Shown piece by piece: positions 35,846-47,840 of a DNA stretch of 64,000 nt; the first letter of the stretch is position 1; the number at the start of each line of letters is the position of its first letter. The notes beneath the pieces are model-generated. The model ran no database searches, was not told the origin of the DNA, and worked only from the letters and a program-made list of their open reading frames with translations. This stretch comes from Lunularia cruciata (lineage: Eukaryota; Streptophyta; Marchantiopsida; Lunulariales; Lunulariaceae). Both the position numbers and the translations under genes were made by a program. Location of the stretch: positions 42,165,001 through 42,229,000 of the forward strand of contig OX419758.1 of NCBI GenBank assembly GCA_948567375.1, in the 5' to 3' direction.

Positions 35846-38425
35846 ATAAGTACTTAGGGGCCGGAATAATTTTCCCTGTTCTAAGCAATGAGTGGGTTTC
35901 CCCCATTGTCATCGTTCCAAAGAAGAAGATCGGGAAAATTCGAGTGTGCCAAGATTTTTGCAAATTAAATGCAGTCATCAGAAAGGACCATCGTCCTTTA
36001 CCATTTACAGACACAATTTTGGACCAAGTAGCTGGTCATCCATGCTATAGTTTTCTTGATGGATTTTCAGGGTACAATCAAGTATCCATTCAAGAAGAAG
36101 ACAAGGACAAAACCACATTCATGACTGATTGAGGCACTTTCGCTTACAATCAAATGCACTTTGGGTTGTGTAATGCTCCTGCTACTTTCCAACGGATGAT
36201 GAACTCAATATTCAAAGATTTCCTGCGTAAATTTTTGGAAGTCTTCATTGATGATTTTTTTGTGTTTGGGCGAAGGGATTTACATATAGATTACATTCGC
36301 CAAACTTTCGAAAGGTGTTGTTTTTCCGGCTTGTCATTACACACGGAGAAATGCTTCTTTGCAATGAAGGAAGGAATTCTTCTAGGGCATCGGGTGTCAA
36401 GCCAAGGTATTGAAGTGGATGTCGAGAAGGTTAAAGTAATTGCAGCTTTGGAATCCCCAAAGAACCTCTAGGAGCTGAGAGCCTTCTTAGGACACGTTGG
36501 ATACTACAGACGCTTTGTGTCAAATTATGTGGTGCTTGCTGCACCCCTTACCAAGCTTATGAAGAAATCCGAAGATTATCTGTGGGAAGCAAATCAAGAA
36601 GAAGCTTTCCGGGTGTTGAAGAAGAAACTGGTTGAAGCACCAGTCATGAGGGCCCCAAATTGGGACGTCCCTTTTCATGTATATGTGGACACTTTGTCCA
36701 TGGCCATCGGAGTTGTCTTAAGTCAAAAGGACAAGAAGAAAAAGGACTACCCGGTGTATTATGCCAATCGACAACTTTTAGTTTCTGAAAAAAAACTATT
36801 CAATGACTGAAAGAGAAGCACCCGGAATGGTGTATGCCTGCAAGAAATTTCACCACTACCTATTAGGATACGAATTCGTCTTCTATGTGTACCATTATGC
36901 ACTGCAACACTTGGTCAAGAAGGCAGATTTGTTCAGGCAAATTGCACGATGGATCTTGTTGTTACAAGAATTCACATACACTGTACAAGTAAAGAAGGGA
37001 GCTTCGCATTCAAATGCGGACTTCTTATCCAAGTTAGAAACTCAAGACCAAGATTTGGAAATCAATGATCGGTTTCTTGATGAAGATCTATATCATTTAA
37101 TGGCTATTTGAAGTACACGGTATGCGGAAAAATATCATTATTTGCATACGTGCCATTGTCCTGAGGGGCTGGACCCGGAACAAAGAGCAGTCTATTTTTG
37201 GAAAATGGGACCGTACCAATTGAAACACAACATTTTGTTTAAAATGGGCAAAGATGAAGTACTTTGGAGATGTCTGGAAGCCTGCAAAGTAGGAGGAGTC
37301 ATCGAATCCTTGCACTCGGAAGCATCAAGGGGACACTATGCCCTGAAAAATACGAGAAAGAAAATTCTTTCGGCAGGGTATTGGTAGCCTATGATGTATA
37401 AAGATACTCATGCCCATATCCGGAGTTGTGATGCCTATCAAAGAACAAGGAAACCGATGGCAACTTCACAATGGCCTTTGAAACCAATTTTGCCTCTGGC
37501 CCCATTTGAGAAATGGGGTATTGATTTTGTGGGACCTATTCAACCAGTAACCCATGTCACAAGGAAGAGGTACATCTTAGTATGTACCGATTATGCTACC
37601 AAGATGGTGGAAGTAGAGGCAATATGAAGAGATGATGCAGAGATAGTAGTAGAATTTTTTTTCCAAAACATCATTTCCTCTTATGAGTGTCCTCTAGAAT
37701 TGGTCAGTGATCGGGGAACTCATTTGTTGAACTCGATGGTGGAGGCATTAACCAAATACTTCCAAATTAAGCATTGGAAGACCATGCCTTACAACCCAAA
37801 GGCGAATGGACTCACAGAGAAAGCCAATGGATTGCTGTGTAAAATTTTGAATAAGGTAACAGTCAACTATGCCTATGATTGGGATACGAAGTTACCTACA
37901 GCGTTGTGGGCATATCAAACAACTGGAAAGATTACTACCAAGCAAACTCCTTATTTCTTGACATATGGATTGCATCCCATTTTACCAGTGGAGTTTGAAG
38001 TCCCGACATATAGAATACTTTGTGAAGAACGTTTGTTGGAGGAAGAAATTCAAGATCTTCGGATCCATCAACTTATGTGGTCGGAAGAGAAAAGAGACGA
38101 TGCAATGCAAACTACAAAGGAAATTCAAGAACAATGGAAGGTTTGGCACGATAAAAGAATCAAACCTATGACTGTTCACAAAGGCGACTTGGTATTATTA
38201 TATGATAATCACCACCTATTTTTTCCAGGAAAATTACATCTGAGGTGGATGGGACTGTATCGTGTGATGCACATCTATGATAATAGTTCCATTCAACTTG
38301 CAGACCTAGATGGTAATCCTTTTGCAACTTGTGTCAATGGTTGGTGGGTTAGAAAATATTGGACCCCAAACCCAACTTTGTATAAAAACCCGGTTGTTGG
38401 TGTTCACGGGGACGCTCACATTTGA
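35846..38425 (+). pseudogene. pol of element G (RT, RNase H, integrase)
   Basis: RT starts mid-domain at the deletion (EWVSPIVIVPKKKIGKIRVC, 35890 on), with intact FIDDFFVFG (about 36247). RNase H is about 36670-37070; a frameshift in an A8 run near 36790 joins SEKNYS to TEREAPGMVYACKKFHHYLL. The integrase zinc region is 37390-37450, and the core has GIDFVGPI, VSDRGTH and an ANGLTEKANG block (37516-37840), so D, D and E are all present. The C-terminal part runs to a TGA at 38423-38425, with no chromodomain. There are only about five stops or shifts, so it is younger than H. Confidence 0.9.
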
Positions 38426-38436
38426 GGGAGGGGGTA
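38421..38436 (+). other. Polypurine tract of element G
   Basis: TTTGAGGGAGGGGGTA lies immediately before the TGTGGTACCC start of the 3' LTR, the expected plus-strand primer position. Confidence 0.85.
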
Positions 38437-41400
38437 TGTGGTACCCACATTTTTTGTTTTTCTATGGTTAGTAGTGTTTAAGAGACGAAGTAAGCACTAA
38501 AAGTTGAATTGCGGACAAAGAATGGACGGAAGTAACTTTGGAGCAAATCCAAAGAAGATGACATTGGATCCAATGATGGAGGTACTCGGAAGAGGAGTAC
38601 GCCAGAAAAAGTCCAAAGATCACTGTCTTTGGGTTGGAAGACACAAGAAAGACAAAGACCATTTAACAACCTCTATACGTGGCAAGAAAGTACATTTCAA
38701 GAAACGGCAGAGGTAGAAGAATCATGTCTTTACAGTGTCTGAGAGTGCACGCAGAAGAGAGAAATTCATAGACAAAATCGACTAAAGAATGACTGCAATT
38801 CAGGGCCATATAAAATTGCGATTGTGTAGGGGGAAGTTGAATACTTTGAGTAAATTTCCAATTCCTTTGAGTAGTCGTCCTGCAGTAATGCCCATTGAGA
38901 GTGAGATTTTTTGAAACCCTGAGGAAGTTAGAGTGTCTTGTCCAGGAAAGGGTCTTATTTTCCAACATCATAGAACGAGAGAACAGATCATGGCGAAGAA
39001 GGTGGCCAACGTGCTGGTGGTGAGAGGTTTCGCAATTCAAAGGGTGGATGTAGTGGAGAGAATCAAAGTCTTGATTAGACTTTGTATTACTTTTTTAGCA
39101 TGGAACTGGAATTTTAGTTTCTCGAGAGTGATGGCAAAGATTGCTGCCAGTAATTGTGAGGAGGGTCCCGAGGTGGAAAGGAAGAGAGGCAATCTTGCTT
39201 GATGGACTGAGCCGGATTGGAAGTTGGTATTGGGAAGAGAAGCAGGAGAACCAATGGGGATCACCTTCTCTCGGAAGTGTGATGCTGTAGGAGACGGCGA
39301 AAATCCGAAATTCGTTCTTTGCTCTGAGAACCACGAATGGCTACAAGGTGGAGTCCTATCGGGACCCAATCCAAAGAAGTATCGTGGGGGCGATGATGGC
39401 CATGTTCAAGCCAGAATGAACTACCTGCGTGAACATGCATCAGGCCGTCTTCTTCTTCCATCAGATGTTTGCAGGAGTTCCAATGAATTGGGCGAAGTGC
39501 TTTCACCACTAAACAAGGCAAATGGTGGTGAATTGGAGAACGGGTTTGCCACCACATTATTTTGCACCATTTGCAGCTCACTTCTACTTCGGGCTGAATT
39601 TACTATCCAAAGACGAGCATCATTGTATGGTGTCTCACATGCATCCCGATTTGCGACGGGAAGCAGACAAGGAGGAGCACCAGTATATGCTGCATCTTTG
39701 AGCAAATGACAAATACTTTGCGAGGATGGGACATTGGAAAGTCAAAGATATTACCAGTTCAAAGACAAAGAAGCGCAGCAAACCCGAAGAAGCAAGGTCG
39801 CCTCCCATGCAAAGGAAGACTCGACGGCTGATATTGAAAATGGCAAAGATCGTAAAAGAGGCATCATCGGGATCGGAGTCTGGGGAAGAGACTGAGTCGC
39901 AGGAAGAGGACTCGGAAGAAGAGGAGCTCACCTTGAAAAGTGAGGAGTCTGGGAGCGAAAGCAATGGAGAGCTAGAGGTCCAGCAATTGGCAACAGTAAG
40001 TGAGGCTTGTTAGACGATAGTAGTAAACAAGTCAAGAGCAGAAGAGGAAGCAAAGAATCCCGCGGGGCCGAGTTCAAGAGGCCAAGATGAAGAAAGTGCT
40101 GACACAATGAAGATATGAAGATCGCAACTTCAGATGAAGGAGCTGATGACGGAAAAGAAGACTCCATACAAAGATGGCGATGACAATGAAGAGCACTTCA
40201 GCGGGATATCCTATCTGAAGAAGGTAGTAACACCATTGCTGGAACTATTGAAGGAGCATTAAAGAGTAATTTCCCAAGATCGCAAGAAGGGGATGAACGA
40301 ATTGCAGATGGTGAAGTATCTGGTGAGTGAAGTGAAGGAGCTGCAGGAACAACAAGTCCAAAGAAGCACGGAAGTGGAAGAATTTTGGAGGGAGGAAGGC
40401 TTGATGAAGAAAATGCTAACCATGCTACAAGGGAGCTGTGCCGAGAAGGAGAAGGAATTGCAAAGGCGAGCCAGAAAATTCAAGGAACAAACAATGTGGC
40501 TCAATAAGATGAAGGAAGAAGTGAGTGATGTGCACATCGAGAATCTCATTTGAAGGCGATGAACATTGTAATGGAGCAGGAGTTGGACAGCTTGAAGAAG
40601 AGTGCAGCAAGGAAGGATCAAACATGGCAGAGGGAGTTAGCAGCCAGGCAAGAGGAAGAAGAACGATTATGAGAGCTAGTCAGAAGTGCTGAGTTACAAA
40701 GTACACAGTATGCAGAGGAGAAGAAAATGCTTGCTGCGGAGTACGAAGATGAGCTGAAGATGTATTGTGAAGAACTGAAGGTAGAGCGCTCTTGAGGATA
40801 TGAGTTGGAATCAGTAGGAGAAGTTGCGGGGAAGTTGAGAGCAATCTTAAGCACGGAGGCTGAAGGGAGATTGGAGGAAGCCCGCCTACATGAGTTGAAG
40901 TTGCTCATGTAGGAAACTCGGAAGAGAAAAGCCAAAGATGTGGATATGAATACATTACTGATTTGCTTGAGAGAACGTGTAGATAGGAAAATGTTAGTGG
41001 TAGAGAACAATGTTAGTCTTAGACTGGATTTAGTCAATTCAGAATTAGAGAAGATTCGGAATAGTGTGACAGTGGAAAAGAGACCCAATGTTGCAGAAGT
41101 AGGAGTACAAGTGTCATTGGACTTGATAATTGACACTTTAGAGAAGAGTGGGTCAGGAGATAAAGCAATAAATGGAGTAACCCGGAGTTCAATTGTAGAT
41201 TGTAGTGTAGAAGTTGTAGAATTAGTGAAGGAATTGGTAGAATCAGCCATACCCGAAGAAGGTGAAGTAATAGGAAGATCATCAGGTTTGGAAGCCGATG
41301 ATGAGGTAGACATCGGATCGAGATAAATGTCAATTTTGAGATCGGAAGGGGCAGATATGAAGAGATAGATTATCGATTAGGATCTATAGGTAGGAGAAGA

Positions 41401-42131
41401 TGTTAGGAAGCGGTGCCTAGGTAGGCAAGTCTACCATTTGCTTCAGTATTTAAGTGGAGCATTCATAGTACGATGTTATTCAGTATTCATATTTCTGAAG
41501 ATAAATGAAGTGAAGTGTTGTTCCCAGTACTCGTCGCTTAAGCTTAATTCCGATTATCACTTTTGTGTTTGTGTTTGTGTTTGTGAGTGTGTGGAGAATT
41601 CCGAAGAGCAAGTCAGTATGTCTGTGGATCTTGGAATCTGCATCATTGATCTTCATTCTGTGTGTTTGATCCTGAGTGAAGTGCATCGGAGCAATGCCTT
41701 GACAAATCTGAGAGGAATTGTAGTGTTGGTAGTATTCTGCATTGGTGAGTGCAGCACGAAGTTGATGTGAATCAAGATTGAGGAAGTTGTGCCTTCAGTG
41801 GAGGGATGGAACACAATTTTGAGGTGAAATTGGTCTTTGTAGTGAAGTGCCGTCTTCGGGAGAATATGAATCATCACAATCAAGAGTTGTTTGGACAGAA
41901 TTTGTTATGTTGTGATTATGTGTGTGTGTGTATTCGTGACAAGTTGTCAATACTGTGAGCTTGTTACTCTCTTTTGGGTGTAGTTTCTACCTGAGAGATT
42001 AAAGAAGCAACCAAGAAGAACTGCAATTGTGACTTTTGTCTTCGTATTTGACCAATTCTGGATAGTATCTCTGCGGGAACAAACTTTATTGACCCGATTA
42101 CCGCAAAAGTGATATTTGCCGGGTTGTCACA
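38437..42131 (+). repeat. 3' LTR of element G, 3,695 bp
   Basis: Starts TGTGGTACCC after the polypurine tract and ends GGGTTGTCACA before the target duplication. In order: ~550 bp leader similar to the 5' LTR, the long ORF (38990-41326), then ~800 bp non-coding with a GTTTGTGTTTGTGTTTGTGA short tandem repeat near 41565-41588. LTRs of this size are at the upper end for plant elements. Confidence 0.92.
38990..41326 (+). pseudogene. LTR-encoded ORF of the E/G family, copy in the G 3' LTR
   Basis: ATG at 38990 (MAKKVANVLVVRGFAIQRVD, then VVERIKVLIRLCITFLAWNW). Middle part in the conserved frame: NGYKVESYRD, SIVGAMMAMFKPE, NWAKCF, PPHYFAPFAAHFYFGLNLLS, HMHPDLRREADKEEHQYM, then KTKKRSKPEEARSPP and a Glu/Ser-rich acidic stretch (39850-40010). 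From about 40280 there is a long Lys/Glu/Gln/Leu-rich coiled-coil-like region, ending ...LEADDEVDIGSR at 41326. About a dozen stops or shifts. I do not recognise the family; it is neither gag nor pol. Two other LTR copies preserve the same layout, so it was once one protein of ~780 residues. Confidence 0.72.
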
Positions 42132-42136
42132 CCTAT

Positions 42137-43240
42137 CCACCAACAACTCTGGAAATTTTCATGAGGAAATTTGAACTAAAACTTGGTGAGTGACCAAAAC
42201 TCCAAACCTAATCATTAGCTCTTCTCCAACACCTTACATCCCATAAGCTTCAACTTCAATCAATTGGATCTGATTTGAGATTGACCCAAAACTGGAATTT
42301 ATTGCACTTAGTACTATAAGAACATTGTCTACTCTCCAATCCCATTGACAAATAGTGAAAAATTCTCAAGAAGCTCCCTCAATTGTGAAAAATTCTCAAA
42401 AAGCTTCCTCAATTGATTACTTTGTGCTCCTGGGTATGAATTCAACCCCCTTCACTAAATTGATCATATTCTTGTCATACTCAGCTCAAATTGCATGATT
42501 TCTATCTACAGATTGTAGCCTATCATCTTCTCTTTCCAACCATGTCCTCCATTCCCCAAATGGCCTCACTAAACTTCCTTGATGGTCAAAAAACTCCAGC
42601 CTTCTCCCTTGGGATCCAATCTCTTGCACATTTGTCCTTTAGTCTTTTTATTCTTTGACAAATGGACCACACAACTCCACCTTGAAGCTTATGAGCAAAA
42701 TTTTAGGCATTCCCTAACTATAGAAGGACATATATTGTCAAGTCCCAAACATTCTCATAAGTAAGCACCGGAAGGACGATAGGATCTGGGTTTCCCATCA
42801 CCGACTCCACAAACACTACCCCAAAACGTGCTACCAACCAATCCCGTAAGTCATCACGGTGTAAAATCTGAAGTCTGATGAGAAAAGGATTTGGGAGTGG
42901 CAGATTGGGAGAGCATGGGACACCTCATGCTCAAATGCTTCCTCCGATGCTCTAGCACTCGCTCTCTGCTACAACTCTCTCCCAACATCCTTCTCCCCTT
43001 GAGACTCTCCAAACTAAAACACACATATCTCTCTACTCGCCCTCATCTTTATTCATTAGAGCCCTCAAACATGATAAGATTGTAACCTACGTGGCCAATC
43101 ACATACATGTACATAAATGGCTCACATGGCAATATCTCATCCGTCGGATCTAGCATGCAACCTACCCCACTAACATGGAGATAAAATATGATAAGTCACT
43201 TTTTACGGGCTACACAAACCACAACACGACAATGTGTTCC
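42137..43240. other. Unassigned sequence right of element G
   Basis: No coding sequence recognised. A ~31-bp tandem duplication (gtgaaaaattctcaagaagc...) lies at about 42355-42418. 42740-43200 looks like the end of another decayed repeat, but no termini were found. Confidence 0.35.
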
Positions 43241-43244
43241 CATC

Positions 43245-45660
43245 AAGCAGATGGAATGGGGAGTGGTTGAAGTAGTCCACTTGGTTTCTAGTTGCTAGCC
43301 TTGTTGCATTGGTAGTTCTCACATGATTAGACAAATTCTCAAACATCTTGTGTCATGTTGGGCCACCACTATTGGCATTGGAGTGTACCCAAGGTCTTTT
43401 CTACACCCATGTGACCAGCAATTGGAAAGTCATGGGCTACTTGGAGGTGCACAAGTTGGAGATCAGTTTTGGTTGGAACATAAATCTGGTTCTTATAGAA
43501 TAGAAGGCCTTCCTTGAAAGAGAAGGTGTTGTACTCCTTATTACATACTGCAAGATGACCTTGTACCATTTGAAAGAAAAGATCTTGTTATAAAGCTATC
43601 TTAAACTTGATTTGGGCATTGGAGTCAATTGATATAGTCATAATTGCTATTGTGATGAGAAGAAGAAACTTCAAATCAGGTCATTGTGATAGGGCATTGG
43701 GGATGACATGGAACCAATTGTGTTTGTACTCAATTTTGATATCAAACCATTGTAGTTGTTTCTTCCTCCGATGATATTAACTCTTCATGTGTTCCAAGTG
43801 TAATGTTTACAACAAAGGTTTGTAATCAGTTTGCATGATTATTTGTTTCCCCAAGAGATAATGCCTCCATACCTTGGTCACATATACCATTGCTACTTGT
43901 TCTTGATCTTGAGCAAAGCAATTCCTTTTTGCTATATATTGTCTGCGAGACACACATGCAACGGAATTTAACTCATCTGAGAATTCTTGTTGCAACAAGG
44001 CTCCAATTATAAAGTTAGAAGCATCAAAATCAACCACACAAGGTAGTTGAGGATCATATGGTTGAAGAATGGGTCTTGAAGACACCATATGTTCTAGTTT
44101 CTAGAATGCTTCTTTGTGCTTGTTGGTCCACTAAAAGCTCAAGTTCTTTCTCAAGAGATTGGTCAATAGTGTGGCTACATGAGCATAGTAATGGATGAAC
44201 CATCAGCAAAAATTGGCCAATCCATTAAATGCCCATACTTTACAACATCTTTTGGAGTAGGCCAATCAGCAATGGCCTTGATTTTCTCCTCTTCCATCTT
44301 GATTCCCTCCGTTGAGTTCTTGTGATCCAAGAAGGTAACTTCCTTTTGCCAAAAAGCACACTTTGACTTCTTGTAGTAAAAATTCTATTGTTGTAGTCAT
44401 CTTAGGACTTCTTGCATATGATTTTTGTGTTTTGCTTTTGTATTGCTATAGATTAAAATTTCATCCAAGAACACCACCATGTATTGATCCAATAGTCCAT
44501 CCAACATCCAATGCATATGATCCATGAAGATTGCTAGAGCATTAATGAGCCTAAAAGGTAGAACTCTCTATTCAAAATGCCCATAACTTTTGTGAAAAGT
44601 AATCTTTTGCACATCCTCTCTATCAATGGGGATTTGCCAATAGTTGTTACAAAGATCCAACTTGGAGAAGTATTGTGTTCTACTCAATTCATCAAGCAAG
44701 TCATCAATTTGAGGCAAGGGGTATGCATTCTTCACTATTTTTGTATTGAGCCCACGGTAATCAATATAGAAACAAAGTCCTCCATCCTTCTTTGGATCAA
44801 ATAGTACTAGTGCTCCACAAGGAAATGTACTTTATCATATGAAATCCTTCTCCAAAAACTCTATAAGTGTTATTTGGAATTCCTCCAATTCCTTTGGTGA
44901 GAGCCGATAGATTGATCTACTCATTGGAGTACTCCTTGGCAATAACTCAATATTGAAGGGTATACCATGATCAGAGGGTAAATCCTTTGGCATCCAAGAA
45001 CACATTTGAAAGCTCTTGGACTATTCAATCAAACACTGCTCAATGAGGCTTTTAATCCTCCTTAGATCCTCCATGCACAATTGGCTTGATCCACACCACA
45101 AAAATGCACTTATCTTCTTCCAAAGCTTGCTCTATGGCTACTTCATTGACAAATTTTCAATCTTAGGACTCATCTTCCTCCAAAGCTTGCTTTATGGCTA
45201 CCTTCCCAACAAACTTCCCATCTTGGGACTGACTATTCTTAGTTGTCTTACTAAGAGGTGCCAGACAACCTAATCAGAAATTCCTATGTTGATGTTGTAC
45301 TTGAATTTATTTTGTTGGTTCCAATGAAATTGAACCTTATGACAATCAAGCCAAGGTAGACCTAGAATGACATCATAGTGTAAAGGTGCTACTACAAACC
45401 TCATACACTCCAAATGCTCTTCCCAAGCTTGAAGGTAACAAGATGCAAGGTACGGAATGTAGAACCCTTCCTACCATCCACCATCATCAATCTATTTCTA
45501 GTTACTAGTTTGATAGGAATATGTAATGTCTTTCCTAATTGCATGGATAAGCAATTTTTTGAACTTCCAAAATCAATCAAAATCAACCAAAATCCTACAA
45601 CCACAATCAGATATCATACTTTGCAAGTGAAGCAGACTTGCATAAGTTGAGCCTTTGATC
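43245..45660 (-). pseudogene. pol of element I (protease to integrase zinc domain)
   Basis: Protease ILIDFGSSKNCLSMQL (about 45580), with DFG where DSG is expected. RT is about 44970-44200 (YxDD area near 44470 damaged). RNase H is about 44100-43690 with VVDFDASNFIIGALLQQEF, and the integrase zinc finger HDFPIAGHMGVEKTLGTLQC is about 43430-43370. Stops and shifts are frequent. Confidence 0.82.
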
Positions 45661-46610
45661 ATATTGGAACTAATAAAGTTCCTAGTAGATGGCTAAAAAT
45701 CTCTTACTAGGATCCTCATTTCCTTGATCATTTTGCTCCAAAAACTCCATCTAGGCAACTTGTCATGGTCACCCATTCTTGAGTGGATATTAAGCAATGT
45801 GATGTCCAATTTGATGGTAATAAAAACAACCACCATTTTATCATAGTTTTTCTCTACTTTCAATGCCAAGTGTTCTTCATTGAATGGCATCAATCTCCAT
45901 TGATGTCGGCTCTTCTACCCGTGTGTAGTGTATTGGTAGGTTTTTTGGAGGCAAAGTCAAGATCAAGTTGTTGCAACCAAGGAATCAAAGTGCTTGGCCA
46001 ATTGCATGGCTTCCTCCAAGTGTTATGGCTCTTGCATAATTACCTATAATTTTGTTTGTGACTTCAAGCCCCTCGCAAATCAATCTGGAGCTTCACCTTC
46101 AAATATATATGGAATTTGTATGATGGTGTTCTAAAATTGCATGATGTTACTTCTTACAGAGCCAATCTGCTCCAACTCTACCAACCTATCTTGTGCAGCT
46201 TGTGTGGCATTTATAGCTTGGAGTTGACCAATTATTGCACTCTTGAATTTTGCCCATGTCAAGATTGGTGCAATAATTTTCCGTCCAACTTGCTCCACTC
46301 AAAATTGCCACCATAGCTTTGCTACTCTATCCTTGACTAGAAGCCAAGAGAATCTATTTCCATTCATCTTGAAGATTAGTAGCTTTGAGATCATGTTTGC
46401 AATCAAATACAAATTCTCCGCTGCACCTAGGAGATTTTTGACTTCAAAAACCTTGGATTTTAGGAATCAGATCTGGTCTTCTCCTTCTTGAATTGGTACT
46501 CCCCACATGCTTTTTTTGTCAATGATCTTGTTCATCCAACAATCAAGTAAGGTGCTCAATTTGTTGCTACATAGCAATGATAACCTCAAGCATTCCCACC
46601 ATGGTTACTA
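45661..46610 (-). pseudogene. gag of element I
   Basis: Decayed gag homologous to 54526-55422 of copy C; the zinc knuckle region is near 45780-45830 and the capsid part near 46030-46450. No long open frame is left. Confidence 0.7.
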
Positions 46611-46635
46611 CTCTATCACACCACCCCTAATCTAT

Positions 46636-46850
46636 CTAATTTATTAACACATAGATGCAATATGTCAATCATTCTCCATAAGTTACAATCTGAAGTACTA
46701 AGGGTCCCTCGGACAAGGTGATTGTATTCAGAAATCCTACCCAAAGCGTGAGATGATGAACTATGTGAAACAATTCTTGGGTAGTACCTAGAAACAAAAA
46801 TCCCAATGGTTTTATGGAAATGGATTTGGTGTTCCATAAATTCCATCCAT
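46636..46850 (-). pseudogene. Leader ORF of element I
   Basis: From an ATG at 46850 (MDGIYGTPNPFP..NHWDFCF) to a TAG at 46636, with several stops and a single-base length difference to copy C. Same position between PBS and gag as in copies A and C. Confidence 0.5.
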
Positions 46851-46872
46851 CCCATTCCTACTCTATTACCAA

Positions 46873-47219
46873 TGTAAAAGACAGAGATACAAGAGAGAAA
46901 TAAGAGAATGGAAGATCACATTAAGACACTTGAGTGTGTGAAACTCCAATTTCCTGGCATGAGCTTTGGCTTTGGTATTTATAAGGAGCATACAAGGCTC
47001 TTGAGAAGCTTCTCAAGAAGCTTCCTTCTAGAAGCCGCCTACTTTGCATGCAAACTAAGCTAGTTGGAAGCTTCTAAAAGCTTCCTTCTAGAAGCTACCT
47101 ACTTGGGGTACAAGCTAAGCTAAGCTTCCTAGATACTTCCACAATCTTCTAGACTAATTTGGCCTCTTTGCTACTTGTTAGCCCAAACTAACTTCATCGC
47201 TAAATTCCATATTGTTACA
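46873..47219 (-). repeat. 5' LTR of element I
   Basis: Complement begins TGTAACAATATGG at 47219 and ends TCTTTTACA at 46873. GAAGCTTC-type motifs are retained at about 47000-47090. Confidence 0.88.
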
Positions 47220-47266
47220 AAAGATCACATTGGGATTCTTGAATGAGAAAAACTCCAAATGCCTAG
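47220..47266 (-). repeat. A-family LTR remnant, left piece (continues at 51796)
   Basis: Matches the complement of the distal A/C LTR (...gatcacattggg..cttgaatgag..actcc..atgcctag) and continues at 51796 with catgagctt. The giant solo LTR at 47267 split it, and element I borders its left side. Confidence 0.8.
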
Positions 47267-47840
47267 TGTGGTACCCACATTTTTGTTTTTTCTTATTTTT
47301 GAAGAATAAATGTACATATGAAGTCGTATTGCACTTGTATGATACCAAGAGGCAAAGAATGGTGTCTTCAGGTTGTAATTTGAAGAAAAGTGACTTTGTA
47401 TCAGAAGATGAAGTACACGGATTAGCCCTATCAGCATTCAACCCGAAGTAAGGAGACTTTGGCTAGGGAGTGCTCAGCCTGAGGCAAGGACAGTGTAACA
47501 ACTTTCCTTTAGGGTTGGACATTCAAGAAGGTACCGCACACAAAAATGGCTAGCCTATGAGCGGGAGAAAATTGACAGTGACAAGAGCATGAAGGAGGTG
47601 TGATTTCTTGGTAGAAACTCAAAGTGAAGAAAGACGGAAGAAGTGCACCACTATAAGAATTGGAATAAAGACAAAGAGATGACAAGTAAATTTCCATTTC
47701 CATTAAGGAGTCGTCCTGAGGGAGATTGTGGAAAAGGAAGTGTAGTAAGAGATGCGCTAATGTGTCGAGAGGAAGATAAGAGAGTTAGTCCGGGAATCAG
47801 TCAAAAGAGTAGCCACCAACCTAGAGTGGAAGAGAGTAAA

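Larger units (their letters stand above)
34586..42131 (+). mobile_element. Element G: Tat/Athila-like Ty3/gypsy with giant LTRs, internally deleted
   Basis: Begins TGTGGTACCC at 34586, ends TTGTCACA at 42131, and is flanked by perfect CCTAT duplications (34581-34585, 42132-42136). The 3' LTR is 3,695 bp. The 5' LTR retains only 1,260 bp owing to an internal deletion and the loss of its last ~175 bp together with PBS, gag, protease and the start of RT. Pol from RT to integrase remains. Related pol: element H. Related LTRs: 23850-27460 and 47267-51795. Confidence 0.92.
43241..47219 (-). mobile_element. Element I: A-family chromovirus, minus strand, 3' truncated
   Basis: In its own sense from right to left: 5' LTR (47219-46873, 347 bp, shortened relative to 423 bp), degenerate PBS (46871-46861), leader ORF, gag, protease, RT, RNase H, and the integrase zinc region, ending at about 43241. 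Integrase core, chromodomain and 3' LTR are missing. It sits inside another A-family LTR whose sequence resumes at 47220. It is much more decayed than C. Confidence 0.85.

Noticed and set aside
39224-39709. 161-codon plus-strand frame in the G 3' LTR
   Set aside because: The other two LTR copies support the neighbouring frame (PPHYFAPFAAHFY...HPDLR.EAD) over most of this span, so this open frame is largely out of register.
40618-41313. 231-codon open frame on the minus strand
   Set aside because: It is the complement of the Glu/Lys/Gln-rich coiled-coil part of the LTR-encoded ORF; its Ser/Leu-rich composition is the expected antisense shadow and is not kept in the other LTR copies.
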